Origin: [Eubacterium] cellulosolvens LD2006
GTDB lineage: Bacteria; Bacillota; Clostridia; Lachnospirales; Lachnospiraceae
DNA: 64,000 nt
Assembly: GCF_000621585.1 (NCBI RefSeq)
Contig: NZ_JHXY01000019.1
Coordinates: 1-64,000, forward strand
Reading direction: 5' to 3'
Position 1 is the first letter of the stretch; each line of letters starts with the position of its first letter. Below are positions 9,226 through 18,300 of the stretch, one piece after another. The position numbers and the translations under genes are program-made. The notes beneath the pieces are model-generated. The model saw nothing but the letters and a program-made list of their open reading frames with translations. It did no database searches and had not been told where the DNA came from.

Positions 9226-10119
9226 TTACTTATCCAGTTCTCTGTCCTTCGCCATGAAGAACAGGGCGATGGTTCCCGGTCCTACGTGGGAGCCGGTGCA
9301 ATAATCATAAGAGGTATTGATGAATCGGCGAACCTTGACCTTCTCCTGAATCTGCTCCATCACATAGAGAGATTCCTCATAGCAGTCCGCGTGAGCGATT
9401 CCGATGATCTGCTCCTCCGGATTCTCGATATTTTTCACCACCAGATCGATGATGGTCGCGAGGGATCTCTTTCTCGTGCGCACCTTCTGGAAGGCCACGA
9501 TGACTCCGTCCTTGCTTCCCTTGAGAATCGGCTTGATGCCGAGAATATTTCCGACGAAGGCTTTCGCGTTACTCAATCTTCCTGTTCTGGAGAGATACTT
9601 CAGATCCTCTACGGTGAAGAGTCCGTTCATCTTGTGGGCGTAGCCCTGCAGACGGTCGGCGATGGTGTCAATATCCTCGCCCTTTTCGCGCATCTCCACT
9701 GCGTAGATTCCGAGAATTCCCTGGGCAAGGGATGCGTTCAGAGAATCCACCAGGCGGATCTTGCGATCCGGGAATTCTTCGGAGAGCTCCTCGACCGCGA
9801 TTCTCGCCGCGTTATAGTTTCCGCTGATGCCGTGACTTAAGCTGAAATAGATGACGTCCTCGCCGGCCTCCAGTACCGGGCGAAACTCATCTTCAAAGGT
9901 ACCGGTACTGATCAGTGAAGTTTTCACTTCCGCGCCCTGACGAATCGCATCGTAGTACTTACGTCCTTCTTCGCGCTCCTGCTCCTCCGTCAGATCCGGA
10001 TTGAAGCAGACGAGCGGTTCTCCATTCACCATATTTACGAATGAGATCACATGAATTCCGTATTCCTTGACAATCGTCGCCGGGATATTCGCTGCTGAAT
10101 CTACAAATACCTGAAACAT
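9226..10119 (-). CDS. degV: DegV family fatty-acid-binding protein
   Basis: 297 residues, normal length for DegV. Signature segments: VFVDSAANIP at the N-terminus, VKTSLISTGTFEDEF, FSLSHGISGNYNAAR, VDSLNASLAQGI, and GRLSNAKAFVGNILGIKPIL. DegV/FakB proteins hold a fatty acid and present it to the kinase FakA, but no fakA gene is near, so the exact role here is open. The gene stands alone: terminator downstream at 9157-9209 and about 215 bases of non-coding DNA upstream. Confidence 0.9.
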   Translation of the reverse strand: MFQVFVDSAANIPATIVKEYGIHVISFVNMVNGEPLVCFNPDLTEEQEREEGRKYYDAIRQGAEVKTSLISTGTFEDEFRPVLEAGEDVIYFSLSHGISGNYNAARIAVEELSEEFPDRKIRLVDSLNASLAQGILGIYAVEMREKGEDIDTIADRLQGYAHKMNGLFTVEDLKYLSRTGRLSNAKAFVGNILGIKPILKGSKDGVIVAFQKVRTRKRSLATIIDLVVKNIENPEEQIIGIAHADCYEESLYVMEQIQEKVKVRRFINTSYDYCTGSHVGPGTIALFFMAKDRELDK

Positions 10120-10335
10120 ATTTTTTCCTCCATAGTTCTGGCCGGAACCCGCCCGGTCATTTACGACGAATCCGCAGTTCTCACAGGGTTTTGTATTTCG
10201 TCATATCAACTTATTATATAATATCCGCTCACGCTTGTCACATAAAGTTACTATCTATTGGCGGGTCATTCTCCATCTAACTGAGGAAAAACGGAAATCC
10301 TGTGGAGGAAAAACAAATCTGCCTCTCCTGCTCCT

Positions 10336-11100
10336 TTACCAGCCGAGTTCCATGAGCCAGTTGTTCAGTCTTCGCTCCCTGTCGGCGCGGCTCAGCTGCT
10401 CATCTTCCGGCGCCTTGTACTCGCCCACAATGCTTCCGTCCACAAGATAGAGGACTCTCTTGCATCTGGCCGCTACTTTCGCGTCGTGGGTGACCATCAT
10501 GATTGTCGTGCCGTCTTTGTTCAGCCGCTCCATCACATCCATGACGTCGTTGGATGCCGCGCGGTTCAGCGCTCCGGTCGGTTCGTCAGCGAAGAGAATC
10601 TTCGGATTGTTGATGATGCTTCGCGCAATACAGGCTCTCTGGAGCTGACCGCCGGAGACCTCATTGATATCGTTGTCCGCCACATCGATGATCGACATCT
10701 TGCGGAGCAGTTCCTTCGCCCTCTCGGTCTTCTCCTCGCGGGTGGTCTTCGACTCCCTGTTCTCGATCGCCGGCAGCAGCACGTTGTCAAGAATCGTCAG
10801 GTTTTTCATCATGTACATCTGCTGGAAGATAAAGCCCATCTGGGTCAGGCGCAGCTGCGCCAGTTTCTTCTCATTGTACTCCTGCATCTTCTCTCCGGAA
10901 AAAACAATCTCGCCGCTCGTCGGTCGGTCCATGCCGGATACCGCGTAGAGCAGTGTCGACTTTCCGGAACCGGAGGGTCCCATAATCGCCACCATGTCGC
11001 CCTCGTCGATTTTGAAATTAACGTTCTTCAGAACATTGTTCTGTCTCTTATCCACTACATATGTTTTGCACAGATTCTGTACCGCCAGTACACTTGCCAT
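10336..11100 (-). CDS. ABC transporter ATP-binding protein (MacB/LolD type)
   Basis: 254 residues from ATG 11100, chosen because GAGAGG lies nine bases upstream; the longer frame to 11265 reads through tandem repeats and is not credible. Walker A GPSGSGKST, Q-loop FIFQQMYMMKNLT, signature VSGGQLQRACIARSI, Walker B ILFADEPTGAL, and switch His in VTHDAKVA are all present. It should drive the FtsX-type permease encoded just upstream (11281-13662), probably exporting or sensing a peptide, lipid or antibiotic. The two genes are separated by 180 bases carrying a 44-bp tandem repeat. Confidence 0.93.
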   Translation of the reverse strand: MASVLAVQNLCKTYVVDKRQNNVLKNVNFKIDEGDMVAIMGPSGSGKSTLLYAVSGMDRPTSGEIVFSGEKMQEYNEKKLAQLRLTQMGFIFQQMYMMKNLTILDNVLLPAIENRESKTTREEKTERAKELLRKMSIIDVADNDINEVSGGQLQRACIARSIINNPKILFADEPTGALNRAASNDVMDVMERLNKDGTTIMMVTHDAKVAARCKRVLYLVDGSIVGEYKAPEDEQLSRADRERRLNNWLMELGW

Positions 11101-11127
11101 CTCATTCATCCTCTCTGTCTGTTTTTC

Positions 11128-11236
11128 TTCCGGAGAAACGCCGATACCGGACCTCTCTCCATCTGTCTTTATTCCGGAAAAATGCCGATACCGGACTTCT
11201 CTCCATCTGTCTTTATTCCGGAAAAACGCCGATACC
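11128..11236. repeat. 44-bp tandem repeat, about 2.5 copies
   Basis: Units begin ttccggaGaaacgccgatacc at 11128, with near-identical starts at 11172 and 11216. The 44-base period is not a multiple of three and lies between the permease and ATPase genes, so it is non-coding. Confidence 0.85.
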
Positions 11237-11280
11237 TTGCCTTCCCCCGTCCATAGGATCCCCATATCGATTCGTCCGTT

Positions 11281-13662
11281 TTACTCGATATTCACGACAT
11301 CCGCCGCCTTGATTTTCTTTGTATAAACTGCTGTTCCGAGGGCCGCTGCCAGGGTGCATCCCAGGATGATTCCCGGATAAATCAGGAACATGGAGAGCGG
11401 CTTAAAGTTGTATTCCACCTTTGACTGTCCCATCATCGCCCAGATCGGATCTGTCCAGAGATGTGTCACCGGCAGTGTAAAAATAACTGCCACGATCTCA
11501 GCTATGACAGCCACGATCATGAAGCGGAAGACGTGCCAGCGGATGACGGATTTCTCCGGGAAGCCGATGGCCCGGAGCACCGCGATACTTCCCTCCTCAT
11601 CCGCGATGAAGGAGCGCTCCATCAGGATTGCCACAAGGACAACCACCAGAAGGGTGATGCCAAGGAGCAGCATCGTCACCGCGTCCATGGTGTCCGCGGA
11701 CTTCATACAGTCCACAACGTAATCCGTCGCGTTCATGATGTTGTCAGAGTCAAAGATCTCTTTCATCTTCTCAATCCGCTGATCGATGACCTTCGCGGAC
11801 GGATGATCGTCAAAGTTGACCTGGTACATCATCGTCATATCCACATCCTCCGGCTTTGTCGGCGCGTCGGTGTGGAGGAGGAAACAGTTGCCCAGCTGAT
11901 TCATCGATGTGTAGATCGCTGTAATCAGGCAGGTCTTTTTCCCTGAGGTAAATTCAACGACAATCTTGTCGCCGATGTCGACGCCCATCTCATTCCGGAT
12001 CTTGTCTGTGATCGCGAGCTCGTCGGCGTACTTCGGCGCCGTTCCCTCTTCATACTTGTAATCCGTCATCTTCACATACGGATTTCTCTCGAAGAAGGCC
12101 GTGATCTTCTTGCCGTTCACTTCCGCCTTGTAGGAGCAGAAGTACTCGATGCTGACACGTCCGGGCATACCGTTTTCTTTCAGCTTTTGTCCGATTTCCC
12201 GAACCGAATCCTCGTAGGGATCCGTCTCGCATTCTTTTCCGGCGGCGTTTGCCTCGATGATTTTGTTCTGATTATCCTCGCGGATCGAATCCGGCAGCAG
12301 GTATACGTCGCCTTTTGTTCCGAAGGATTCGACCAGTTTGTCACTTCGCATAGTGTCCGCCATCAGCACCAGACCGAAGGTAAATACCGAGCAGAGGACG
12401 AAGCTGATCATAATTGTGATATATCTTCTCGGATAGCTGAGCACGTCGTTCCACGCCAGGAACCAGCTGTTGCCCAGTCTGCTTCTGGAAAGTTTCATCT
12501 TTGTCTTTTTGCCGTAGCGCTCGCCAGTCTCTCCGTTCCGGATCGCGTCCAGCGGCGTGTACTTCTTCACTTTTGCAGTAGAAAGGTAAGCCAGCACAAC
12601 CATCAGCAGTGCCACGAAGACAGCTCCCGCGACGTTGAGCCAGATTCCACCGTTATTTCCGAGAACCATGTTTTTGGAGACTGCCTCGATCTGCAGATTT
12701 CCGAAGGGAATACTTGCGAAGAAACCGAGCACCGATCCTGCCACCGCAATGCAGGCGTACTTCACGACGAAGACGCTTCGGATCTTTCTGTTCCGGATTC
12801 CGATGGCTTTCATGACGCCGATCTCGCGGAACTCCTCGTTGATCGAAAATGTAATGACATACTTCAGAACCACAAAGGATACGAGGATCAGGCAAATGCT
12901 GATCGCGAGCACGCTCATCGCCACGATCATGCTCATGATATAGGCCAGGCGAAGCGTGCTGCCCGTCAGTGTCTGAATGATCGACGGCACATCTGAGAGC
13001 CGCTCCACAACCGCGTCCTCATCTGTGGAGCGAAGATAGAAGATCGATCCCTGCGGCACCGAGAGCTCCGATGCTTCGACAAATTCCTTCTCGTCTTCCT
13101 TGCTGATCAGAATCCTGGATCCGCCCATCATCGGCGCTCCCATGACCGCGTCCTTCAGCGTACCGGCCACCGTCAGATTCTTCATGATACCGTTCTGTTT
13201 CAGATGAATCTTCTCACCGTACTTCACGTCGAAACTCTCGATCATCTTCTGGGGAAGGTAAACCTCTCCCTTCTTCACCGATGTGATTCTCTCGTTGTTC
13301 TGATCGAAATAACGAAGACCGTCCCTGTAAACAGACTGAATGAGAAGCATCTCTGATTTCTCGTTCTTCTCATCTTTCCAGATATTGGTAGTCTGTGCCA
13401 TCATCATCCGATCCTGCCGGATCTCTTTGACACAGGAAAGCTTTTTCATTTCTTTGCGGAGCATTACCCCGTCTCCCGCATCCACGATGACGAAGTCGCT
13501 GACTCCCGCCTTCTCGAAGAAATAATCCGTTCCGTTCATTACCGTCACGGTATTGTTAATACCGCTGGCCACAAAGCAGGCCGCCAGCACCGTAAACAAA
13601 AATATGATCACGGCCATTGTGCGTTTCCGCTTCAGGTCTTTTTTCAAAATCGTAAAATACAT
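11281..13662 (-). CDS. ABC transporter permease with two FtsX domains
   Basis: 793 residues; the ATG at 13662 has AAGGGGA eight bases upstream, better than the GTG at 13668. An N-terminal membrane segment (about residues 18-38) is followed by a large extracytoplasmic domain (40-240), a first FtsX block of three segments (about 245-380), a second membrane segment near 405-430, another extracytoplasmic domain (440-670) and a final FtsX block. This is the full-length two-FtsX permease layout found with MacB-type ATPases in Firmicutes. It works with the ATPase at 10336-11100. A histidine kinase and response regulator are encoded 180 bases upstream in the same direction, which suggests the exporter is controlled by them. 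Confidence 0.9.
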   Translation of the reverse strand: MYFTILKKDLKRKRTMAVIIFLFTVLAACFVASGINNTVTVMNGTDYFFEKAGVSDFVIVDAGDGVMLRKEMKKLSCVKEIRQDRMMMAQTTNIWKDEKNEKSEMLLIQSVYRDGLRYFDQNNERITSVKKGEVYLPQKMIESFDVKYGEKIHLKQNGIMKNLTVAGTLKDAVMGAPMMGGSRILISKEDEKEFVEASELSVPQGSIFYLRSTDEDAVVERLSDVPSIIQTLTGSTLRLAYIMSMIVAMSVLAISICLILVSFVVLKYVITFSINEEFREIGVMKAIGIRNRKIRSVFVVKYACIAVAGSVLGFFASIPFGNLQIEAVSKNMVLGNNGGIWLNVAGAVFVALLMVVLAYLSTAKVKKYTPLDAIRNGETGERYGKKTKMKLSRSRLGNSWFLAWNDVLSYPRRYITIMISFVLCSVFTFGLVLMADTMRSDKLVESFGTKGDVYLLPDSIREDNQNKIIEANAAGKECETDPYEDSVREIGQKLKENGMPGRVSIEYFCSYKAEVNGKKITAFFERNPYVKMTDYKYEEGTAPKYADELAITDKIRNEMGVDIGDKIVVEFTSGKKTCLITAIYTSMNQLGNCFLLHTDAPTKPEDVDMTMMYQVNFDDHPSAKVIDQRIEKMKEIFDSDNIMNATDYVVDCMKSADTMDAVTMLLLGITLLVVVLVAILMERSFIADEEGSIAVLRAIGFPEKSVIRWHVFRFMIVAVIAEIVAVIFTLPVTHLWTDPIWAMMGQSKVEYNFKPLSMFLIYPGIILGCTLAAALGTAVYTKKIKAADVVNIE

Positions 13663-13848
13663 GTCCACCGTCCCCTTTTCTTATTGCTGTGCTTCCGATC
13701 TCTCCCGGGTATATGGATATGCTAGCATTTCAATTCTTAATTAATCCTTAAGTCCGATCATTTCTCCTTCGGCTTCTGATTGGATTGTATATCAGCAAAG
13801 CCGGTCGACGGCTCCCTCTCAAAGGAAATACGTAGGGCGAAACCCGAA

Positions 13849-15096
13849 TTAAAGCATCCGCACCACCAGTGTGATCCGGAAGTTTCCTCTCTCAATCTTC
13901 GCGTAAACCTCGCCGTCCATCGCGCGCAGGAGTTCCCGGCAGATGTAGAGTCCCAATCCGCTGCCCTGAATGCCCTGGGTGTTGCTTCCGCGGTAGAAAG
14001 AGTCAAAGATGGCGTCCTCTTCCTCTGCTTTCAGCGTACATCCCGTATTCTCAATCGTGATAAGTTTGCAGTTTTCTTCTTCCTCGATTCCGATCAGAAT
14101 CTTCTTTCCATCGCCGTACTTAATGGCGTTTTCCATACAGTTCTGCATCGCCTCCACCAGTCTCGAGGCGTCGCAGGAGAGCAGGACGTCCTGATATTCT
14201 TCGATGGAAAAATCAATCGCGAGGAGATTCAGTTTGTCGCGATAGTATTTTTCCACCGGGCGGATTACGTCGGACAGATAGACCTCTCCCACTTTGACGG
14301 ACAAATCCAGAAAATCCTCCCGGGAGGCCGTGACGATCTCATTGACGTAGCGTTTAATCTCTTCCGCGTTTTTCTCAATTCCCTTCAGCGCCGCGTTCCG
14401 CCTCTCCTCTGTCTCATAGAGATTCCCGGACAACGCTTTAGAATAGAGATCGATGGCCGCAAGCGGAGTCTTGATATCGTGCGCCAGTGAAAGAACGATC
14501 GTCTTCTTCTCCTTCTGAAGCGCCATCTCCCGCGTCCGGTCGTCCGTCAGTTTTTCCCGGAGCATGTCAATGCTCCAGAGGAAGGATTTGAAATATCCGC
14601 TCTTTTCCTGCACCAGCGGCATGGCGAGATTTCCCTTCGCGAGATCTTCTGTCACGTCGGTCATTCGGGTGAAGGGCGCGAGGATTTTTCGCTGGATATA
14701 AAACATCACGCCGAGGGTCAAAAGCACCATCAGCACAAAACTCACATACAGCACCATAAGTCCTGCTCTTGTGTCGTCCACCTGATAGGAAAAGCGGTAC
14801 AGCGTGCCGTTCACCTCTCCGAGGCGGTATTCTTCATTCACAATCTCACCCTTGTCGAAGGGCCGGATTTCAAGGATGGACGGATATTCTACCGCGATCC
14901 CGTCGAGGTCTCCGGTCGAAAGCGATGAACGTTTCTCCATCTCCTTTATCGCTCTCTCAATTTCCACACGGTAAGCCTCCGATCTCTTCTGAGAACTGCC
15001 CGGGACTTTTCCTTTAGCCAGATACAGACCGGCGATGGCAAAGAGAAAAATCTCCGTCAGAAGGATGAGCACTATCACTCTTCGAAATTTATTCAT
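13849..15096 (-). CDS. Sensor histidine kinase
   Basis: 415 residues. Two membrane segments (about 8-28 and 120-142) enclose a small outside domain of about 90 residues, followed by a HAMP linker (RKILAPFTRMTDVTEDLAKG), the dimerisation helix with phospho-acceptor His in SLAHDIKTPLAAID, and an ATPase domain with N box ENAIKYGDG, a degenerate G1 box and G2 box GSGLGLYICREL. The start ATG at 15096 overlaps the end of the response regulator gene by 8 bases, so the two are translationally coupled. Its likely targets are the ABC exporter downstream and the MATE gene upstream. Confidence 0.92.
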   Translation of the reverse strand: MNKFRRVIVLILLTEIFLFAIAGLYLAKGKVPGSSQKRSEAYRVEIERAIKEMEKRSSLSTGDLDGIAVEYPSILEIRPFDKGEIVNEEYRLGEVNGTLYRFSYQVDDTRAGLMVLYVSFVLMVLLTLGVMFYIQRKILAPFTRMTDVTEDLAKGNLAMPLVQEKSGYFKSFLWSIDMLREKLTDDRTREMALQKEKKTIVLSLAHDIKTPLAAIDLYSKALSGNLYETEERRNAALKGIEKNAEEIKRYVNEIVTASREDFLDLSVKVGEVYLSDVIRPVEKYYRDKLNLLAIDFSIEEYQDVLLSCDASRLVEAMQNCMENAIKYGDGKKILIGIEEEENCKLITIENTGCTLKAEEEDAIFDSFYRGSNTQGIQGSGLGLYICRELLRAMDGEVYAKIERGNFRITLVVRML

Positions 15097-15751
15097 AGCG
15101 GTACCCTTTGCCCCACTGGGTGATGATGTGCGCCGGATGCTTCGGATCCTTCTCGATCTTTTCCCGCAGATGTTTGATGTGTACCGTCAGCGTCTGTTGC
15201 TCGGAATCGCTGTCATAGCCCCAGACCGAGTTGAAGAGAAATTCCTTCTTCAGGTTCACGCCCTTGTTCTCCATCAGAAGCTTCAGCAGCTCAAATTCCT
15301 TTGCGGTGATTTCCACCTCTTTCTCATCCACGAAGAGACTCTGCTTCGCGATATTCAGGGTGATATTTGCGTCCTTCAGCTCGTCGACCGCGTATTTCCG
15401 CTTAAAGATACCGTCGATCTTTGCCAAAAGTATATCGATGTCGTAGGGCTTCTCGATGAAATCATCCGCACCGATATTCAGCCCTTTGAGCTTATCCTCC
15501 TTGCTGTTCCGCGCGCTCACAATCAGAATGTGCGCGTTGGACGTCTCCCGGATTTTCGAGCACACATAGTAGCCGTCCAGTCCCGGAAGCATCAGATCCA
15601 GAATAATGAGCTTCGCCCCCTGCTCCTCAAAGAGTTCCAGTGCCCGCTCTGCCGTCGGCGCGATCTCCGCCCGATAATTTCTGCTTTTCAAAAAATCCAG
15701 CAGTACGCCCGCGATTTCTTTATGGTCTTCTACAATGATGATATCCAGCAT
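15089..15751 (-). CDS. Response regulator, OmpR/PhoB family
   Basis: 220 residues from ATG 15751, which has AAGGAGG about nine bases upstream; ATG 15772 overlaps that site. Receiver domain: acidic pair ED in IIIVEDHKE, phospho-acceptor Asp in LIILDLMLPGLDG, Ser in LIVSARN, and Lys in EKPYDID. Winged-helix DNA-binding domain from about 130 with ITAKEFELLKLL and the C-terminal WGKGYRYE. It is encoded between the MATE gene (32-base overlap) and its kinase (8-base overlap). The 11-bp-phased boxes at 18142-18202 are the kind of site OmpR-family regulators bind, but nothing ties this regulator to them. Confidence 0.93.
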   Translation of the reverse strand: MLDIIIVEDHKEIAGVLLDFLKSRNYRAEIAPTAERALELFEEQGAKLIILDLMLPGLDGYYVCSKIRETSNAHILIVSARNSKEDKLKGLNIGADDFIEKPYDIDILLAKIDGIFKRKYAVDELKDANITLNIAKQSLFVDEKEVEITAKEFELLKLLMENKGVNLKKEFLFNSVWGYDSDSEQQTLTVHIKHLREKIEKDPKHPAHIITQWGKGYRYE

Positions 15752-17108
15752 ATTGATGTTCCTCCTTCTCATTCTGTTCCTTATGAACTTTCCACGGTCC
15801 GTTCAGATAGAAAAGCAGCGATAAAACAGTGGATACCGTCCAGCCGATCGGCCATGCGCACCAGATTCCGGTGGAGGCAAGACCTGTTCCCGACAGAATG
15901 TAGGCCAGTACGACTCGAAGAATCAGATCCGTGAAGGTGGCAATCATGAACTTGCCCATCATAGAGGTTCCTCTCAGCACACCGTCCGCGGTGAGTTTCA
16001 CCGCCGCCACAAAATAGAACGGAGCCACAATTCGAAGGAACATCAGTCCGGAACTCATTGCCATTTCCGACGGCTCGTCCATGAAGAACCAAACCAGATA
16101 CTTCCCGAAAATCAGATACAGCGCGACAATCGGAACCGCAATGGTCCACACAAGTTTCAACCCGGCTTTGAAGCCCGCCGGGATGCGCTCCATTTTTCCC
16201 GCGCCCATATTCTGAGCCGCGTAATTGGAGATGCCGTTTCCGAGAGTCGTAAACGAAGTGATCACCAGATTATTCAGCTTCACGGACGCGGCGTATCCGG
16301 CCATGACGCCGGAACCGAAACCGTTAATCATTCCCTGAATCACGATATTTCCCACGGAGATAAAACTCTGCTGAAGGGTACTCGGAATCGCGATTTTCGC
16401 AATGTCTCCGCAGATTTTCCAGGAAAAAATCGCGTATTTCTTTTCCGTGCGCACGCCCCTCAGCCTCAGAAGAACAACCAGCATGGCCAGTACACAGCTC
16501 ACTCCCTGGCAGAGGAAAGTCGCCCACGCGACACCCGCTACGCCCATATGGAAACCGGCGACAAAGAGGATGTCCATGCCGATGTTGGAAACGGAAGAAA
16601 CAGCCAGGAAATAAAACGGCGTCTTCGAATCTCCGAGGGCCGTGAAAATTCCGTTCGCTATATTATAGAAGAAAACAAAGGGCAGTCCCCAGACGTAGAT
16701 GTCCAGATAAAGTTTGGAATCCGCGAAGACATTCGATGGCGTCCGGATCAAACGGAGAAGATCATCACAGAATCCGATTCCGAAGGCCATGAGCACAGCA
16801 CAGAGCACGGCGCTCCCGATCAGTGACGTGAAGACTGCTGTCTTCATCTTCGCGTAGTTCTTCGCTCCGAAATACATCGACGTAATGACCGAACAGCCGA
16901 TGTTGCAGCCGAACGCGAACGCAAGAAAGATCAGCGTAATCTCATAGCTGTTTCCGACAGCCGCCAGCGCGTCCTCATTGATGAATTTTCCTGCGACGAA
17001 GCTGTCCGCTATATTGTACAGCTGCTGAAAGAGAATACTGCCGAACAGCGGCAGGCAGAAACTCCGCAGCACCATCTCCGGTTTTCCGACCGTCAGATCC
17101 TTGTTCAT
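15720..17108 (-). CDS. MATE family efflux transporter
   Basis: 462 residues with about 12 membrane segments in two related halves. N-terminal GKPEMVLRSFCLPLFGSILFQ and SFVAGKFINEDALAAVGNSY are typical of MATE/DinF transporters, which expel cationic drugs or metabolites using Na+ or H+. The ATG at 17108 is preferred over a GTG at 17117 because AGGAG lies eight bases before it. Its 3' end overlaps the response regulator start, suggesting one operon: MATE, regulator, kinase, then possibly the ABC genes. Confidence 0.92.
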   Translation of the reverse strand: MNKDLTVGKPEMVLRSFCLPLFGSILFQQLYNIADSFVAGKFINEDALAAVGNSYEITLIFLAFAFGCNIGCSVITSMYFGAKNYAKMKTAVFTSLIGSAVLCAVLMAFGIGFCDDLLRLIRTPSNVFADSKLYLDIYVWGLPFVFFYNIANGIFTALGDSKTPFYFLAVSSVSNIGMDILFVAGFHMGVAGVAWATFLCQGVSCVLAMLVVLLRLRGVRTEKKYAIFSWKICGDIAKIAIPSTLQQSFISVGNIVIQGMINGFGSGVMAGYAASVKLNNLVITSFTTLGNGISNYAAQNMGAGKMERIPAGFKAGLKLVWTIAVPIVALYLIFGKYLVWFFMDEPSEMAMSSGLMFLRIVAPFYFVAAVKLTADGVLRGTSMMGKFMIATFTDLILRVVLAYILSGTGLASTGIWCAWPIGWTVSTVLSLLFYLNGPWKVHKEQNEKEEHQYAGYHHCRRP

Positions 17109-17280
17109 ACCAATCACTCCTAACTTTCTTCATTGCAAAAATACACACACCGGAACCTATTATGCGCTTCTTTTTTTTATATGTAAAAAGATATTTCGCA
17201 TTCCGTCCCCTCTGTACGCGAAAAGAAACATAACCGGAGCGGCTTTATCTACCGAAATAACAGATTCCCGCGGAATCAAT

Positions 17281-17331
17281 AAAAGAAGAGGCAACCTCCG
17301 CATCCTGCGGAACATCGCCTCTTCGCCTGTT
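17281..17331 (-). terminator. Branched terminator after the macrodomain gene
   Basis: On the minus strand gaagaggc ... gcctcttc encloses an inner ccgca / tgcgg hairpin and is followed by ttttatt. Same architecture as 9157-9209. Confidence 0.75.
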
Positions 17332-17387
17332 TCTATTTCATTGTCCCGGCCTCGATCTCCCTCTGTCACAGGGGCAGTCCTTCCATC

Positions 17388-17918
17388 CTACCAGATCAGC
17401 AGCCCCATCGTCTCGAGCATAACTTCTCCGAACTCCATGATCTCGTCATCCGGAATCGCGAAAACAATATTGATTTCCTTATCCGGGTTCTCGTCCTGGA
17501 AATCTCTGCACGCGGCGATGGCCGTCTCCCAGGCGTGATCATACGGACAACCGTAAATGCCGGAGGAGATCAGCGGGAAGCCGATGGACTTGCAACCATT
17601 CTTCACAGCCAGTTCGAGAGCACTATAGTACGCGGAATAGAGAAGTTCAATCTCCCCATTCTTTCCGCCCTTCCATTTCGGCCCAACCGCATGGATGATA
17701 TACTTCGCGTTCATATTGAAAGCCGGCGTGATGACAGCCTCACCGGTATTGCAATGTCCGATCTTATCGCAAGCCTCCTTCAACTCCCGGATCCCGGCCG
17801 CTTCAAAAATCGCCCCGCAGACTCCGCCTCCGGGCAGAAGCTTTTCATTTGCGGCATTTACAACGACCTCGGTATTCAACTGTGTAATACCACAGTGACT
17901 GACTTTCATCCCACGCAT
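17388..17918 (-). CDS. Macrodomain protein (O-acetyl-ADP-ribose deacetylase-like)
   Basis: 176 residues, essentially one macrodomain. The ADP-ribose binding loops are clear: VVNAANEKLLPGGGVCGAIF (about residues 19-38) and ISSGIYGCP. The NAAN...GGGV pattern is that of YmdB/MacroD-type hydrolases, which remove O-acetyl groups from O-acetyl-ADP-ribose or mono-ADP-ribose from proteins. ATG 17918 has GGAGGT seven bases upstream. Monocistronic by spacing and terminator. An NAD-related role would fit the NAD-salvage operon 9 kb away, but no direct link is seen. Confidence 0.9.
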   Translation of the reverse strand: MRGMKVSHCGITQLNTEVVVNAANEKLLPGGGVCGAIFEAAGIRELKEACDKIGHCNTGEAVITPAFNMNAKYIIHAVGPKWKGGKNGEIELLYSAYYSALELAVKNGCKSIGFPLISSGIYGCPYDHAWETAIAACRDFQDENPDKEINIVFAIPDDEIMEFGEVMLETMGLLIW

Positions 17919-18141
17919 GATCGCACCTCCAATTTTCGCTCATCCGATAACGCATATCTCCGAATCGTGACTCATCTACTTAATACTTCGGCACTTCTTT
18001 CTTCAATTATACCAATCCATTTTTATAATATGATTACATTTCTGTTGGTAAATGATTCCGGAATTGCTTTTTACCTGTGTCTTCATTTTATCAGAAAAAC
18101 AACGGGCTTTCATTATTTCATGATCGTCCCGCAGGTTTCAG

Positions 18142-18217
18142 AACACACATTCTTCATACTTCTCCCACAGGTCACACACATTTTTCCCACATATCAAACA
18201 CATTTCTTTTTTACAAT
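18142..18217 (+). promoter_or_regulatory. Six 11-bp-phased hexamers and -10 box of the polyphosphate operon
   Basis: ACA (once ATA) starts at 18145, 18156, 18167, 18178, 18189 and 18200, exactly 11 bases apart, each with three bases before it (AAC, TTC, CCC, CAC, CCC, AAC). A -10-like TACAAT lies at 18212-18217, ten bases after the last unit, with no usual -35. This is the layout of promoters activated by OmpR/PhoP-type regulators, whose dimers bind direct repeats one helical turn apart. The gap from 17919 to 18300 holds no gene. Confidence 0.55.
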
Positions 18218-18300
18218 AAGCGTACAGTCACAGAAAACACACGACTTCCCGGTCAGATGAACGACGAAGTCCTCAAAGCAGAAGATTTTTCAGAAGGGAT

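Noticed and set aside
10336-11265. Longer start for the ABC ATPase (11265)
   Set aside because: The extra 55 codons are read through a 44-bp tandem repeat; ATG 11100 has a proper ribosome binding site.
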